Part shown: one piece after another, positions 33,201 to 45,500 of the stretch | Layout of the letters: each line of letters opens with the position of its first letter | Position numbering within the stretch: position 1 is the stretch's first letter | Source of the DNA: Streptomyces yatensis | GTDB taxonomy: Bacteria > Actinomycetota > Actinomycetes > Streptomycetales > Streptomycetaceae | Reading direction: 5' to 3' | Assembly: GCF_018069625.1 (NCBI RefSeq) | Contig: NZ_CP072941.1 | Location: 9,300,001 to 9,364,000 of the forward strand | Length of the DNA stretch: 64,000 nucleotides | Notes under the pieces: generated by a model | The model's database searches: none | What the model saw: the letters and a program-made list of their open reading frames with translations, nothing else | Told to the model about the DNA's origin: nothing | Made by a program: the position numbers and the translations under genes

Positions 33201-36200
33201 CGTGCGGGTGGCCGCATGCGATGTGGCGGACCGGGACGCCACCGCCGCGTTGGTCGACTCGCTACCGAATCTGCGGGGCGTGGTGCACACCGCCGGTGTC
33301 CTCGACGACGCCGTGATCGGGTCGCTCACCCCCGAGCGGCTGCGGACGGTGCTGCGCCCCAAGGCGGACGCCGCATGGCATCTGCACGAACTGACCCGGG
33401 ACCGGGACCTGGCCGAGTTCGTGTTGTTCTCCTCGGCGGCCGGGGTGCTCGGCGGCCCGGGGCAGGGCAATTACGCGGCGGCCAACACCTTCCTGGACGC
33501 GCTGGCCGCACACCGCCGGGCACAGGGACTGCCCGCGACCTCGCTGGCCTGGGGCTTCTGGGAGCAGCGCAGCGGGCTGACCGAACACCTGACCACCGAC
33601 CGGCTCGCCCGGTCCGGCGTCCGCCCGCTGTCCACCGATGAGGGGTTGGCCCTCTTCGACGCCGCCCTGGCGACCGGCGACACCCTGCTGGTGCCGATGC
33701 GGTACGAACCATCCTCATCAGCGACCGAGCCGGTGCCCGCCCTGCTGCGCGGCCTCGTACGCGCTCCGCTCGCCCGCGCCCTTCCGGGCCCGGCCGACGC
33801 GGTGGACAACGGTGGCTACGACGGTCTCGCGGGGCTGGCGGAGGACGAACGTCTCGACGCTCTGCTCGACTTGGTCCGCCGACAGGCGGCGGCCGTGCTC
33901 GGCCACGGCGGTCCGGAATCGGTGACCCCGCAGCGGCCGTTCAAGGAACTCGGCTTCGACTCGCTCTCCGCCGTCGAACTGCGCAACAGGCTGCGCACGG
34001 CAACCGGACGACGGCTGCAGGCCACCTTGATCTTCGACCATCCCACTCCGGCCGCGCTCGCCCGCCATCTCGACGCCGTGCTGTCCGGCTCCACAGATGG
34101 GGCGGTGGCCGTACCGGCACCCGTGGTTGCGCACCCGGCCGACGAGCCGATCGCCATCGTCGGCATGAGCTGTCGGCTCCCGGGCGGTGTGGACTCCCCG
34201 GAGGCGCTGTGGCGGCTGCTGGAGAGCGGCGCGGACGCGATATCGGAACTGCCGACCGACCGCGGCTGGGACCTTGACGCGCTCTACGATCAGGACCGGA
34301 GCCGGCCCGGCACGACCTACGCCAGGACCGGCGGCTTCCTCGAGAACGCGGCGGACTTCGACGCGGGATTCTTCACCATCTCCCCCCGGGAGGCGCTGGC
34401 CGCCGATCCTCAGCAACGTCTGTGGCTCGAGGCGTGCTGGGAAGCCTTCGAGCGCGCCGGTATCGATCCCCTCGCCCTGAAGGGCACCCGCACCGGGGTG
34501 TTCGCGGGTGCCGCATCGACGACGTACGGCGCGGGCCAGGCCGCCACTCCGGACGGCTCCGAGGGGTACCTGCTCACCGGGAACTCCACCTCCGTGATCT
34601 CCGGCCGCGTGGCCTACACCCTCGGCCTCGAGGGCCCCGCCGTCACCGTGGACACCGCGTGCTCCTCCTCGCTGGTCAGCGTGCACTGGGCCTGCGAGTC
34701 GCTGCGTCGTGGCGAAAGCACACTGGCGCTGGCGGGTGGCGTGGCCGTGATGACGACACCGGACCTGCTGGTCGAGTTCTCCCGCCAGCGCGGACTCGCA
34801 CCGGACGGGCGGTGCAAGGCATTCGCCGCCGCCGCCGACGGCACCGGGTTCGCCGAAGGCGCCGGGGTGCTCGTCCTGGAACGGCTGTCCGACGCGGAGC
34901 GGAACGGCCACCGCGTGCTGGCGGTGGTGCGTGGTTCCGCCGTCAACCAGGATGGTGCCTCGAATGGGCTGACGGCGCCGAATGGTCCGTCGCAGCAGCG
35001 GGTGATCCGGCAGGCGCTGGCGAATGCCCGTCTGTCGGCGGCGGATGTGGACGCGGTCGAGGCACACGGCACGGGGACGACGCTGGGCGATCCGATCGAG
35101 GCGCAGGCCCTGTTGGCCACCTACGGTCAGGACCGGGATCCGGAACGGCCGCTGCTGCTGGGCTCGGTGAAGTCCAACATCGGACACACCCAGGCGGCCG
35201 CGGGCGCGGCCGGACTCATCAAGATGGTTCTGGCCCTGCGCAACGGCGTGCTGCCACGAACCCTGCACATCGATGCACCCTCCCCGCACGTCGACTGGAA
35301 CGCCGGGGCCATGGAGCTGCTGACCGAGCAGACCACGTGGCCCGACCACCAGGACCGCCCACGCCGCGCCGGGGTGTCCGCGTTCGGAGTGAGCGGCACC
35401 AACGCCCATGTGATCCTCGAACAGGCACCGGAGCTGGACGAGAGCGGTGAGCCGGCCCCCGACCGGGCGGGGCTGCCCGCGGTGCCATGGGTGCTGTCGG
35501 GTGCTGGGGCGGCCGGGCTACGGGCGCAGGCCGAGCGGTTGGCATCCTTCGTGCGGCAGAACCCTGAGCTCGACCCCCTGGATGTGGGATGGTCCCTGGT
35601 CGCGACCCGCGCGGCCCTGTCGCACCGGGCGGTCGTCGTGGGCACGGACCGCGCGGAACTGCTGCGCGGGCTGGACGCCATCGAAATCGGCGGCGCTGCC
35701 CAGCCCGGTCGCGAGGTGGTGTTCGTCTTCCCGGGTCAGGGGTCGCAGTGGGCCGGGATGGCGCTGGAGTTGATGGACTCCTCGCCGGTGTTCGCGGGGC
35801 GAATGCGTGAATGTGCCGATGCGCTGGCTCCGTTCGCTGAGTGGTCGCTCCTCGATGTGGTGGGCGATGAGGCGGCGCTGGGTCGGGTGGATGTGGTGCA
35901 GCCGGTGTTGTGGGCAGTGATGGTGTCCCTGGCGGAGTTGTGGCGTTCGTACGGTGTGGTGCCATCGGCGGTGGTGGGTCACTCACAAGGCGAGATCGCG
36001 GCGGCGTGTGTGGCGGGCGGTCTGTCGCTGGAGCACGGGGCGCGGGTGGTGGCCTTGCGCAGCAAGGCGCTGCTGGCTCTGTCGGGCCGGGGCGGGATGG
36101 CGTCCGTCCCGGTGTCCGCCGATCGGCTGCGGGACCGCACCGGTTTGTCGGTGGCGGCGGTGAACGGTCCGGCGTCGACGGTGGTGTCCGGTGCGGTCGA

Positions 36201-39200
36201 GGTGCTGGACGCGGTGCTCGCGGAGTTCCCGGAAGCCAAGCGGATACCAGTGGATTACGCCTCGCATTCATCGCAGGTGGAGGAGATCCGGGGGGAGTTG
36301 GCGGAGGCTCTGGCGGGTGTGGAGCCGCGCGGTGGGCAGGTGCCGTTCTATTCGACCGTGACCGGGCGGCTGATGGACACCGCGGAGCTGGACGCCGGGT
36401 ACTGGTATCGAAACCTACGCGAGACTGTCGAGTTCCAGGGCACGGTCGAAACCCTTATGCAGCAGGGCCACACGGTGTTCGTAGAGGCCAGTCCGCACCC
36501 GGTGCTGACCATCGGAGTCCAGGACACCGCCGATGCGACGGGCACCCCCATCGTGGCCACCGGTTCCCTCCGCCGCGACGAGGGAGGCGTGAATCGGTTC
36601 CTGACGTCGCTGGCAGAAGTGTCCGTCCACGGCGCCGAGGTCAACTGGCGGACGGTCTTCGCCGGCACCGGCGCTCGACACGTCGGCTTGCCCACCTATG
36701 CCTTCCAGCGTGAGCGGTTCTGGCTGACGCCGTCCACACGCATCGGTGACGCATCCGGACTGGGCCTGGGAGCCGTTGACCATCCACTGCTGGGCGCGGC
36801 GGTGCCGCTCCCGGACGCGGACGGCTGTGTGCTGACCGGCGCGCTGTCGCTGGCCGGGCAGCCCTGGCTGGCCGACCACGCCGTCCTCGGCATGGTCCTT
36901 CTTCCGGGCACCGCGTTCGTGGAGCTCGCGCTGCAGGCGGGGGCGCGGTTCGGCTGCGACACACTCGAAGAGCTGACGCTGCACGAGCCGCTCGTCGTGC
37001 CCGACCAGGAGACCGTGCAGCTCCAGGTGTCGGTCGGCGGCCCGGACCACCTCGGGAACCGCCCCCTCACGGTGTTCTCCCGCCGCGAGGGCGACTGGAT
37101 ACGCCACGCCGGCGGCACCCTGCGCACGGGCGAGCATGGCGATCCGCCCGCGAACCTGTCGGCCTGGCCACCGGCCGATGCCCGGCCGATCGACGTCACC
37201 GAGCTGTACGCGGCGATGGCCGAGCGGGGGTATCAGTACGGCCCTGCCTTCCAGGGGCTGCGGGCGGCGTGGATCCATGACAGCGAGGTCTTCCTGGACG
37301 TCGCGTTGCCCGAGCAGCTGGCGGGCGACGCCGCCCGGTGCGGAGTGCATCCCGCGTTGCTGGACGCGGCCCTGCAGGGCATCGGCCTGGGCGCTTTCGT
37401 GAGCGAGCCGGGTCAGGCCCATCTCCCCTTTTCCTGGAGCGGGGTGGCCCTGCACGCGGTGGGTGCGACCACCGTCCGGGTGGCGATCAGCCCGGCGGGT
37501 CCGGATACGGTGGCCATTCGGATGGCGGATGCCACCGGGGCTCCCGTGCTGTCCATCGACACGCTGGCGATGCGTCCGGTGGCGGAGAGCCGGCTGCTCG
37601 AAGTGGCCGGTGGCGGCCGGAGCGATGCGCTGTTCCGGCTGGACTGGAAGGAGCTCCCCCTCCCCACGGGGACCGTCGGCTCGCAGCCTCTGTCCTGGGC
37701 ACTGCTGGGCGGCCACGACGAGCCGCGGCTGACCGCCGCGCTGACCACGGCCGGTGTGCCGCCACAGCGCCATCGGGACCTCGCCTCCGTCGGCCAGGTG
37801 CCGGATGTGCTGGTCCTGCCGTGTCTGCCGGAGACGGACGACGGTCCGGCCCCGGAAGCGGTCTCGTCCGCCCTGCGCCGAGTACTGGGAGTGGTGCGGG
37901 ACTGGCTGGTGGACGCGCGATTCACCGATACCCGCCTGATGGTGCTCACCCGCCGCGCGGTGGCCACTTCCACCGGAGACGACGTGGAGGATCTGGCGGC
38001 AGCGTCCGTACGGGGTCTCCTGCGCACCGCACAGCAGGAGAACCCCGACCGGCTCGTCGTGATCGACCACGACGATTCGGACCTCGGGGTTCTGCCCGCG
38101 GTGCTCGCGACGGGAGAACCCGAAGCGGCCATCCGGACCGGGACGGTACTGGTGCCCAGGCTGGTCAAGGCACCTGTACCGGACGGGAAGGCCCCCGCCT
38201 GGGACACCGGCACCGTACTGGTCACCGGCGGGACGGGGACCCTCGGTGGTCTGGTCGCACGCCACCTGGTGACCGCCCATGGCGCGACTGACCTGGTGTT
38301 GGCCAGCCGTGGCGGTGCCACCGCGGCCGGCGCCGCGGACCTGGCCGCCGGACTGGAGGCGCTCGGTGCCCGCATCCGCATCGCCGCCTGTGATGTGGCC
38401 GATCGCGCCCAGCTGACCGCGTTGCTTGCCACCATTCCGGCGTTGCGTGCCGTCGTTCACACCGCCGGGGTGCTGGACGACGGTGTCATCGGCTCCATGA
38501 CCACCGAACGCATGGAGACCGTCCTGCGGCCGAAGGCGAACGCCGCATGGCATCTGCACGAGCTGACACGCCGACTGAACCTGGACGCGTTCGTACTGTT
38601 CTCCTCCGCCACTGGAGTGCTGGGCAGCCCCGGGCAGGGCAATTACGCCGCGGCCAATGCCTTCCTCGATGCGCTGGCCACCCACCGGCGGGCCCAGGGA
38701 CTCGCGGCGGTGTCGGTGGCGTGGGGCCTGTGGCAGCAGCGCAGTGGCCTGACCGCCCACCTGTCGGAGGAGGACGTGGCCCGGATGGCCCGCACGGGCG
38801 CAGTTCCCTTGTCCGATCAGCGTGGTCTTGAGCTGTTCGACGCCGCGTGCCGGAGTGGCGAAGCCACCCTCGTGGCCACTCCGCTGCACCTGCGGGCGGT
38901 GGTGGCCACCGGTACGGTGCCGCCCGTGCTGAGCGCGCTGGCACCGACCCCGCCGCGCCGGGCCGCCGACGCCGGTGACGGTGGGGTGGCGCTGCGGAAC
39001 AGCCTGGCCGAGATGGCGGACGCGGAACGGAGCCAGACCGTACTGGCGCTGATACGCGGGCAGGTGGCCGCGGTGCTGCGGCACCCGGACGCGTCGGCGA
39101 TCGATCCGGCGCGGACCTTCCAGGAGATCGGCTTCGACTCGCTGACCGCGGTGGAACTGCGCAACCGGCTGGGCGCCACCACCGGAATCAGGCTGGCCGC

Positions 39201-39507
39201 GACCGCGATCTTCGACTATCCGACCCCGGCGGCGCTGGCGGAGCATGTGCTCGCCGAGGTCGCGCCGGAGACCGCCGACCCGGTCGCGGCCCGGCTCAGG
39301 GAGCTGGACAAGGTCGCCGCCATGATTTCGGTGATGGCGGAGGACGACACCATGCGCGAGCAGTTGTCCTCGCGGATGGAGACCATCGTTTCGATGTGGG
39401 CTGACCTGCACCGTCCGGCGCGGTCGAGCAACGTCGAGGGAGACCTGGAATCGGCCTCGCTCGACGACATGTTCGGAATCATCGACCAGGAACTCGATGG
39501 GTCATGA
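18179..39507 (+). CDS. merB: Type I modular PKS subunit 2: extension modules 4-7 (frame broken at 22362-22365)
   Basis: Takes the chain from subunit 1 through its N-terminal coiled coil (residues 1-34) and adds four units. ~7109 residues once one missing base is restored. Order: M4 KS-AT(atypical)-DH-KR-ACP (34-1711); M5 KS-AT(mm)-KR-ACP (1730-3268); M6 KS-AT(mm)-DH-ER-KR-ACP (3289-5303); M7 KS-AT(mm)-DH-KR-ACP (5322-7028); then a C-terminal docking tail. Frame 2 from GTG 18179 to ~22362, frame 1 afterwards to TGA 39505-39507. GTG 18179 is chosen because it gives the standard docking start ([11 protein letters not shown]) and has a good ribosome site. The stop overlaps the next start (ATGA). 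The symbol is inferred from architecture. Confidence 0.9.
21081..21423 (+). repeat. Inter-module repeat A, copy 2 (DH of module 4)
   Basis: Partner of 11260-11602; the offset between copies is 9821 bases. Confidence 0.85.
21791..22793 (+). repeat. Inter-module repeat B, copy 2 (KR of module 4)
   Basis: Partner of 11970-12973. Contains the one-base deletion at 22362-22365. Confidence 0.88.
22362..22365 (+). other. Single-base deletion (frameshift) in KR of module 4
   Basis: Four G where the matching position of module 2 (12541-12545 region) has five. Restoring one G gives the same amino acids as module 2 ([12 protein letters not shown]). As given, the upstream frame stops at 22925-22927 and the remaining ~5700 codons are out of frame. 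Confidence 0.95.
23368..27980 (+). other. Module 5: KS-AT(methylmalonyl)-KR(B-type, altered Asn)-ACP
   Basis: KS 23368-24650, Cys 23884-23886. AT 24961-25790, GHSQGE Ser 25231-25233, YASH 25504-25515 (methylmalonyl). KR 26152-27645: NADPH site near 26920, LDD motif (B-type), catalytic Tyr 27340-27342, but the residue four after Tyr is His (27352-27354, YAPGH) where KR domains have Asn. The non-catalytic half carries a Gly/Ala/Ser-rich insert (26556-26660). ACP 27730-27980, Ser 27853-27855. A hydroxyl is expected if the KR works, a ketone if not. Confidence 0.85.
26556..26660 (+). repeat. Low-complexity insert in KR5 with 12-base repeats
   Basis: About 35 residues rich in Gly, Ala and Ser ([12 protein letters not shown] and GGEGGGEG patches) inserted in the structural half of KR5. 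The DNA shows repeated GGTGCCCAAAGC-like units. Other KR domains here lack it. It looks like slippage expansion in a surface loop. Confidence 0.75.
28042..34085 (+). other. Module 6: KS-AT(methylmalonyl)-DH-ER-KR(B-type)-ACP, full reduction
   Basis: KS 28042-29320, Cys 28561-28563. AT 29623-30450, YASH 30166-30177 (methylmalonyl). DH 30685-31520 with His 30787-30789 and DAALH. ER 32065-33030 has NFRDVL near 32190 and the NADPH loop AAAGGVG at about 32502-32522. KR catalytic half 33031-33700, LDD motif, Tyr 33472-33474. ACP 33850-34085, Ser 33961-33963. This is the only enoylreductase in the window and should leave a methylene next to a methyl branch. Confidence 0.9.
34141..39260 (+). other. 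Module 7: KS-AT(methylmalonyl)-DH-KR(B-type)-ACP
   Basis: KS 34141-35430, Cys 34660-34662. AT 35713-36540, YASH 36256-36267 (methylmalonyl). DH 36775-37610 with His 36877-36879 in HxxxGxxxxP; the second motif ends DAALQ, not DAALH, a common active variant. KR 37621-38940, LDD motif (B-type), Tyr 38644-38646. ACP 39020-39260, Ser 39139-39141. Predicted product: a methyl-substituted double bond. Confidence 0.88.
39270..39504 (+). other. C-terminal docking domain of PKS subunit 2
   Basis: About 78 residues after ACP7: two helical stretches ([11 protein letters not shown] and [11 protein letters not shown]) and an acidic end ([13 protein letters not shown]), the usual layout of a dimerising plus docking tail that pairs with the coiled coil opening the next subunit. 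Confidence 0.82.
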
Positions 39508-42500
39508 GCAGCGAGAACGTCCGACCGGGGATCGAGGGGACTGGCACGGGGATGTCGAACGACGAAAAGGTACTCGAGTACCTCAAGAAGCTCACCGCCG
39601 ATCTGCGTCAGACGCGCCAGCGCCTGGCGGATGTCGAGGCCAAGAGCCGCGAGCCGATCGCGATCGTCGGCATGAGCTGCCGTTTTCCGGGTGGAGTCAG
39701 CTCGCCGGAAGATCTGTGGCGGCTGACGGAGTCGGCGGTGGACGCGGTCTCCGGTTTCCCCACCGACCGTGGCTGGGATCTGGACGGCCTGTACGACCCG
39801 GACCCTGATCGCGCCGGTCGGTCGTACGCCCGAGAGGGCGCCTTCCTGCCGGACGCCGGCCACTTCGACCCCGGCCTCTTCGGGATCTCGCCGCGTGAGG
39901 CGCTGGCGATGGATCCGCAGCAGCGGCTGCTGCTGGAGGCATCATGGGAGGCTCTGGAGCGGGCGGGTATTCCGACCGGCTCCCTGAAGGGCAGCCGGAC
40001 CGGGGTGTTCGCCGGACTGATGTCCTCCGACTATGTCTCGCGGCTCTCGGCGGTTCCGGACGAGCTCGAGGGATATGTCGGAATCGGCAGCGCGGCGAGC
40101 GTCGCGTCCGGTCGGGTGTCGTACACGCTGGGGCTCGAGGGCCCGGCGGTGACGGTGGATACGGCGTGTTCGTCGTCGCTGGTGGCCTTGCATCTGGCGG
40201 TGCAGGCGCTGCGGAACGGTGAGTGTTCACTGGCGCTTGCGGGCGGCGTGACGGTGATGGCGACACCCGGCACCTTTGTCCAGTTCTCCCGCCAGCGCGG
40301 CCTGGCCGCCGATGGGCGGTGCAAGGCGTTCGCGGCGGCGGCGGACGGCACCGGCTGGGGCGAGGGTGTGGGGATGCTGGTGGTGGAGCGGTTGTCCGAT
40401 GCTGAGCGGAACGGCCATCGGGTGTTGGCGGTGGTGCGGGGTTCGGCGGTGAATCAGGACGGTGCGTCGAATGGGTTGACGGCGCCGAATGGTCCGTCGC
40501 AGCAGCGGGTGATCCGGCAGGCGTTGGCGAATGCGCGTTTGTCGGCGGTGGATGTGGATGCGGTGGAGGCGCACGGTACGGGCACGGCGTTGGGTGATCC
40601 GATCGAGGCGCAGGCACTGTTGGCCACGTATGGCCAGGATCGGGATGCGGGGCGGCCGTTGTGGTTGGGGTCGGTGAAGTCGAATATCGGTCATACGCAG
40701 GCGGCGGCGGGTGTGGCTGGTGTGATCAAGATGGTGATGGCGTTGCGGTATGGGGTGTTGCCGCGGACGTTGCATGTGGATGAGCCGTCGCCGCATGTGG
40801 ATTGGTCGGTTGGTGGGGTGGAGTTGCTGACTGAGCCCGTGGTGTGGCCGGAGGTGGATCGGCCGCGTCGGGTGGGGGTGTCGGCGTTTGGGGTGAGTGG
40901 GACGAATGCGCATGTGATCGTGGAGCAGGCGCCAGTGGTGGTGGAGGTGGAGGCTGGGGGCGAGCGTGTGGCGCTGCCTGCGGTGCCGTGGGTGGTGTCG
41001 GGTGTGGGTGAGGCGGCGGTGCGGGCGCAGGCGGAGCGGTTGCGTGGGTTTGTGGCCGGTGATGCTGGGTTGGATGCGGTGGATGTGGGTTGGTCGTTGG
41101 TGGCTGCTCGTTCTGCGTTGTCGCATCGTGCGGTGGTGGTGGGTGCGGATCGTGATGAGTTGTTGGGTGGGTTGGGTTCGGTGGTTGTGGGTGTTCCTGT
41201 TGGTGGTGGGTTGGGTGTGGTGTGTGCGGGTCAGGGGTCGCAGCGGTTGGGGATGGGGCGTGGGTTGTATGAGGCCTATCCGGTGTTCGCGGAGGCGTGG
41301 GATGAGGTGTGTGGGGAGCTGGACCGGTATCTGGAGCGGCCTTTGGGTGAGGTGGTGTGGGGTGATGACGTTGAGTTGATCGGTGAGACGGCGTATACGC
41401 AGGCGGGTTTGTTTGCGCTTGAGGTGTCGTTGTATCGGCTGATGGTCTCGTGGGGTGTGAAGCCGGATTATCTGCTGGGTCATTCCATTGGTGAGGTGGC
41501 TGCGGCGTGTGTGGCGGGTGTGTGGTCGTTGGAGGATGCGGCGCGGGTGGTGGCTGCTCGGGGTCGTTTGATGCAGGCGTTGCCGTCGGGTGGGGCGATG
41601 GTGGCGGTGGCGGTGTCGGAGGGTGAGGTGCGTCCGCTGTTGACCGGGGGTGTGTCTGTCGCGGCGGTGAACGGTCCCGAGTCGGTGGTGCTTTCGGGGG
41701 ATGCGGATGAGGTGGCCGAGGTCGCGGGTGTGTTGGCTGGTCGGGGGGTGCCGACGCGGTGGTTGCGGGTGAGCCATGCGTTTCATTCGTCGCGTATGGA
41801 CGGGATGCTGGCGGAGTTCGGTGAGGTGCTGCGGGGGGTGGAGTTCCGGGCCCCGAACGTGCCGGTGGTGTCGAATGTGTCGGGCGTGGTGGCCGGTGAG
41901 GAGTTGTGTTCGCCGGATTATTGGGTGCGTCATGTGCGGGAGACCGTGCGGTTTGCCGATGGGCTCGACACTCTCCGTGGGCTGGGCGTCGGTACCTTCC
42001 TGGAGCTGGGGCCGGATGGCACGCTGACCGCTCTCGCTGATGGTGATGGTCTGCCCGTACTCCGCCCGGGTCGTCCGGAGCCAACTGCTGCCATGGAGGC
42101 TTTGGGTGGGCTGTTCGTCCGGGGTGTGGAGGTGGATTGGCGGGCGGTGTTTCCGGGGGCTCGGCAGGTGGATTTGCCGACGTATGCGTTCCAGCGTGAG
42201 CGGTTCTGGCTGGAGCCGTCCTCGGCCCAGCCCGCGACCAGTGCCGTTGACGCGGCGTTCTGGAACGCGGTCGAGCGCGGGGATGCCGATGTTCTGGGGG
42301 TTGACGCTGAGCAGCCGTTGAGTGCCGCGTTGCCTGCCTTGGCGTCGTGGCGGCGGGCGCGGCGGGAAGAGTCGGTGGTCGACGCATGGCGGTATCGGGT
42401 GACCTGGACCCCGGTTGTGGGTCCCCCTTCGCAACTCTCCGGGCTGTGGCTGGTGGTGATCGAGTCCGACGGAGCGGAGACGGACGTTGTCGCCGCGTTG

Positions 42501-45500
42501 CGGGCCAGCGGCGCCGAGGTGCGCGTTGTCACGGTCGAGGAGCTGGACGCGGGCCCGGTCGCGGGTGTGGTGTCGCTGCTGTCGGTCGAGGCGACGGTGT
42601 CGCTGCTGCAGAACCTCCTGTCCGCCGGGGTCGACGCGCCGTTGTGGTGTGTCACTCGGGGTGCGGTCTCCGTGGTGGACGGGGATGTGGTGGATCCGTA
42701 CGCGTCGGCGGTCTGGGGGCTGGGCCGTGTGATCGGCCTGGAGCATCCGGAGCGTTGGGGCGGGCTGGTCGACCTGCCCACCTCATGGGATGAGCGGACC
42801 TCCGGTCTGTTGTGCTCGGTGCTCTCAGGCGCCACGCGTGAGGATCACACCGCGATCCGTGGCAATGAAGTCTTCGGCTGTCGTCTGAGCCGTGTGATGA
42901 CGCCGGGCCCGGGGCAGTCCGCTGCGTGGGAAGCGTCGGGGACCGCGCTGATCACCGGTGGAACGGGGGCCCTGGGGAGCCATGTCGCCCGATGGCTCGC
43001 AGGGACCGGTGTCGCGGAGATCGTGCTGACGAGTCGGCGAGGCCCGGACGCTCCAGGGACTCGGGAACTGGTCGCCGAACTATCGGCCATGGGTGTGTCG
43101 GCCCGGATCGTGGCGTGTGATGTGGCCGATGGGGACGCGGTCGCGGAACTGCTCGGGACGATCCCGGATCTTCGCGTGGTCGTCCATGCCGCGGGAGTCC
43201 CGAGCTGGGGCCCGTTGAGCGCCCTTACGGCAGAGGGCCTTGAGGCCGGTATGCGGCCGAAGGTCATGGGCGCCCTCCACCTGGATGAGCTGACGCGCCA
43301 TATGTCCTTGGATGCTTTTGTTCTGTTCTCGTCGGTTGCGGGGGTGTGGGGGAGCGGTCGTCAGTCGGCGTATGCGGCGGCGAATGCGTTTTTGGATGGG
43401 TTGGCGTGGCGGCGTCGTGGTGTGGGGTTGGTGGCGACTTCGGTGGCGTGGGGTATGTGGGACGGCGGTGGTATGGCTGTTGGGGGTGAGGAGTTTCTGG
43501 TTGAGCGTGGTGTGTCGGGGATGGCGCCGGGGTCGGCGGTGGTGGCGCTGCGGCGGGCGCTGTGTGATGACGAGACGGCGCTCGTGGTGGCGGATGTGGA
43601 CTGGGAGCGGTTCGGGCCGAGGTTCACGGCGCTGCGTCCGAGTCCACTGCTGAGCGAGCTGATAGCCGACACAGCCGACTTGGGGACTGGAGCGGGCGAA
43701 TTCGCGGCCCGCCTCCACGCCCTGTCCGAGGGCGAGCGTATGCGCGCGGCCGTCGAGCTGGTGCGTGCTTCTGCGGCGGCGGTGCTGGGGCACCCGGGCC
43801 CTGAGGCGATCGACCCCGGCAGGACGTTCCAGGAGATCGGCTTCGACTCATTGACCGCGGTGGAGCTGCGCGATCGGATTGCCACAGCCACCGGCATCCG
43901 ACCGCCGGCCACGATGATCTTCGACTATCCGACTCCCGCGGCCCTCGCCGAACATCTGAAGGTGGAATTGCTCGGCGCGCCGCGGGAAAGTGTGCCGCCG
44001 CTGCCGGTGGTCGCACCGGATCATGACGACCCCATCGTCATTGTCGGCATGAGTTGCCGCTTCCCCGGGGATGTCGAGTCTCCCGAGGATCTGTGGCGGC
44101 TGGTCGATTCCGACGGCGACGCCATCACGGCCTTCCCTGCGGACCGTGGATGGGATCTGACCGGCCTCTTCGACGCGACTGCGGGGGAGCCGGGCACCTC
44201 GTATGCGCGTGTCGGCGGATTCGTCCACGACGCGGGCGAGTTCGACCCGGGCCTCTTCGGCATCTCGCCGCGTGAGGCGCTGGCGATGGACCCGCAGCAG
44301 CGGCTGCTGCTGCACGCGGCATGGGAGGCGTTCGAACGGGCGGGGGTGCCGGTCGCCTCGGTCCGGGGCAGTCGGACGGGAGTGTTCGTGGGAGCCTCCC
44401 CGCAGGGCTACGGCGCCGCCGACACATCGGAAGGCTACTTCCTCACCGGCAGTTCGGGCAGCGTCATTTCGGGTCGGGTGTCGTACACGCTCGGGCTTGA
44501 GGGTCCGGCGGTGACGGTGGATACGGCGTGTTCGTCGTCGCTGGTGGCATTGCATCTGGCGGTGCAGGCGCTGCGGTCGGGTGAGTGCTCGCTGGCGCTT
44601 GCGGGCGGTGTCACGGTGATGGCGACCCCCACCGCTTTCGTGGAGTTCTCGCGTCAGCGGGGGCTGGCTGCCGATGGCCGGTGCAAGTCCTTCGCCGCTG
44701 GTGCGGATGGGACGGGTTGGTCGGAGGGTGTGGGGCTGCTGTTGGTGGAGCGGCTGTCTGATGCTGAGCGCAACGGACATCCGGTTCTGGCGGTGGTGCG
44801 GGGTTCGGCGGTGAATCAGGATGGTGCGTCGAATGGGTTGACGGCGCCGAATGGTCCGTCGCAGCAGCGGGTGATCCGGCAGGCGCTGGCGAGCGCCGGA
44901 CTTTCGGCGTCGGAGATCGACGCGGTCGAGGCGCATGGCACGGGCACCACGCTGGGCGATCCGATCGAGGCGCAGGCTCTGTTGGCCACCTACGGTCAGG
45001 ACCGGGATCCGGAGCGGCCGTTGTGGCTGGGTTCGGTGAAGTCGAACATCGGTCATACGCAGGCGGCGGCGGGTGTGGCCGGTGTGATCAAGATGGTGAT
45101 GGCGATGCGCCACGGGGTGCTGCCCCGAACCCTGCACCTGGACGAGCCGTCTACCCATGTGGACTGGTCGGCCGGTGCGGTGGAGCTGCTGACCGAGCAG
45201 GTGGCGTGGCCGGATGCGGACCGGCCGCGTCGGGCGGGTGTCTCGTCGTTCGGAGTGAGCGGGACGAATGCGCATGTGATCGTGGAGCAGGCGCCTGTGG
45301 TGGTGGAGGGGCCTCGGGATGGGGGAGTTGGGCTTCCTGCGGTGCCGTGGGCGGTTTCGGGTGTGGGTGAGGCGGCGGTGCGGGCGCAGGCCGTGCGGCT
45401 ACGGGCCTTCGCGGAGTGGAATCCGGATCTGGATTCCGCTGATATGGGGTGGTCGTTGGTGGCTGCTCGTTCTGCGTTGTCGCATCGTGCGGTGGTGGTG

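Noticed and set aside
37340..37380. DH7 suspected inactive because its second motif ends DAALQ, not DAALH
   Set aside because: The catalytic Asp and the HxxxGxxxxP motif are both present, and Gln at this place is common in active DH domains.
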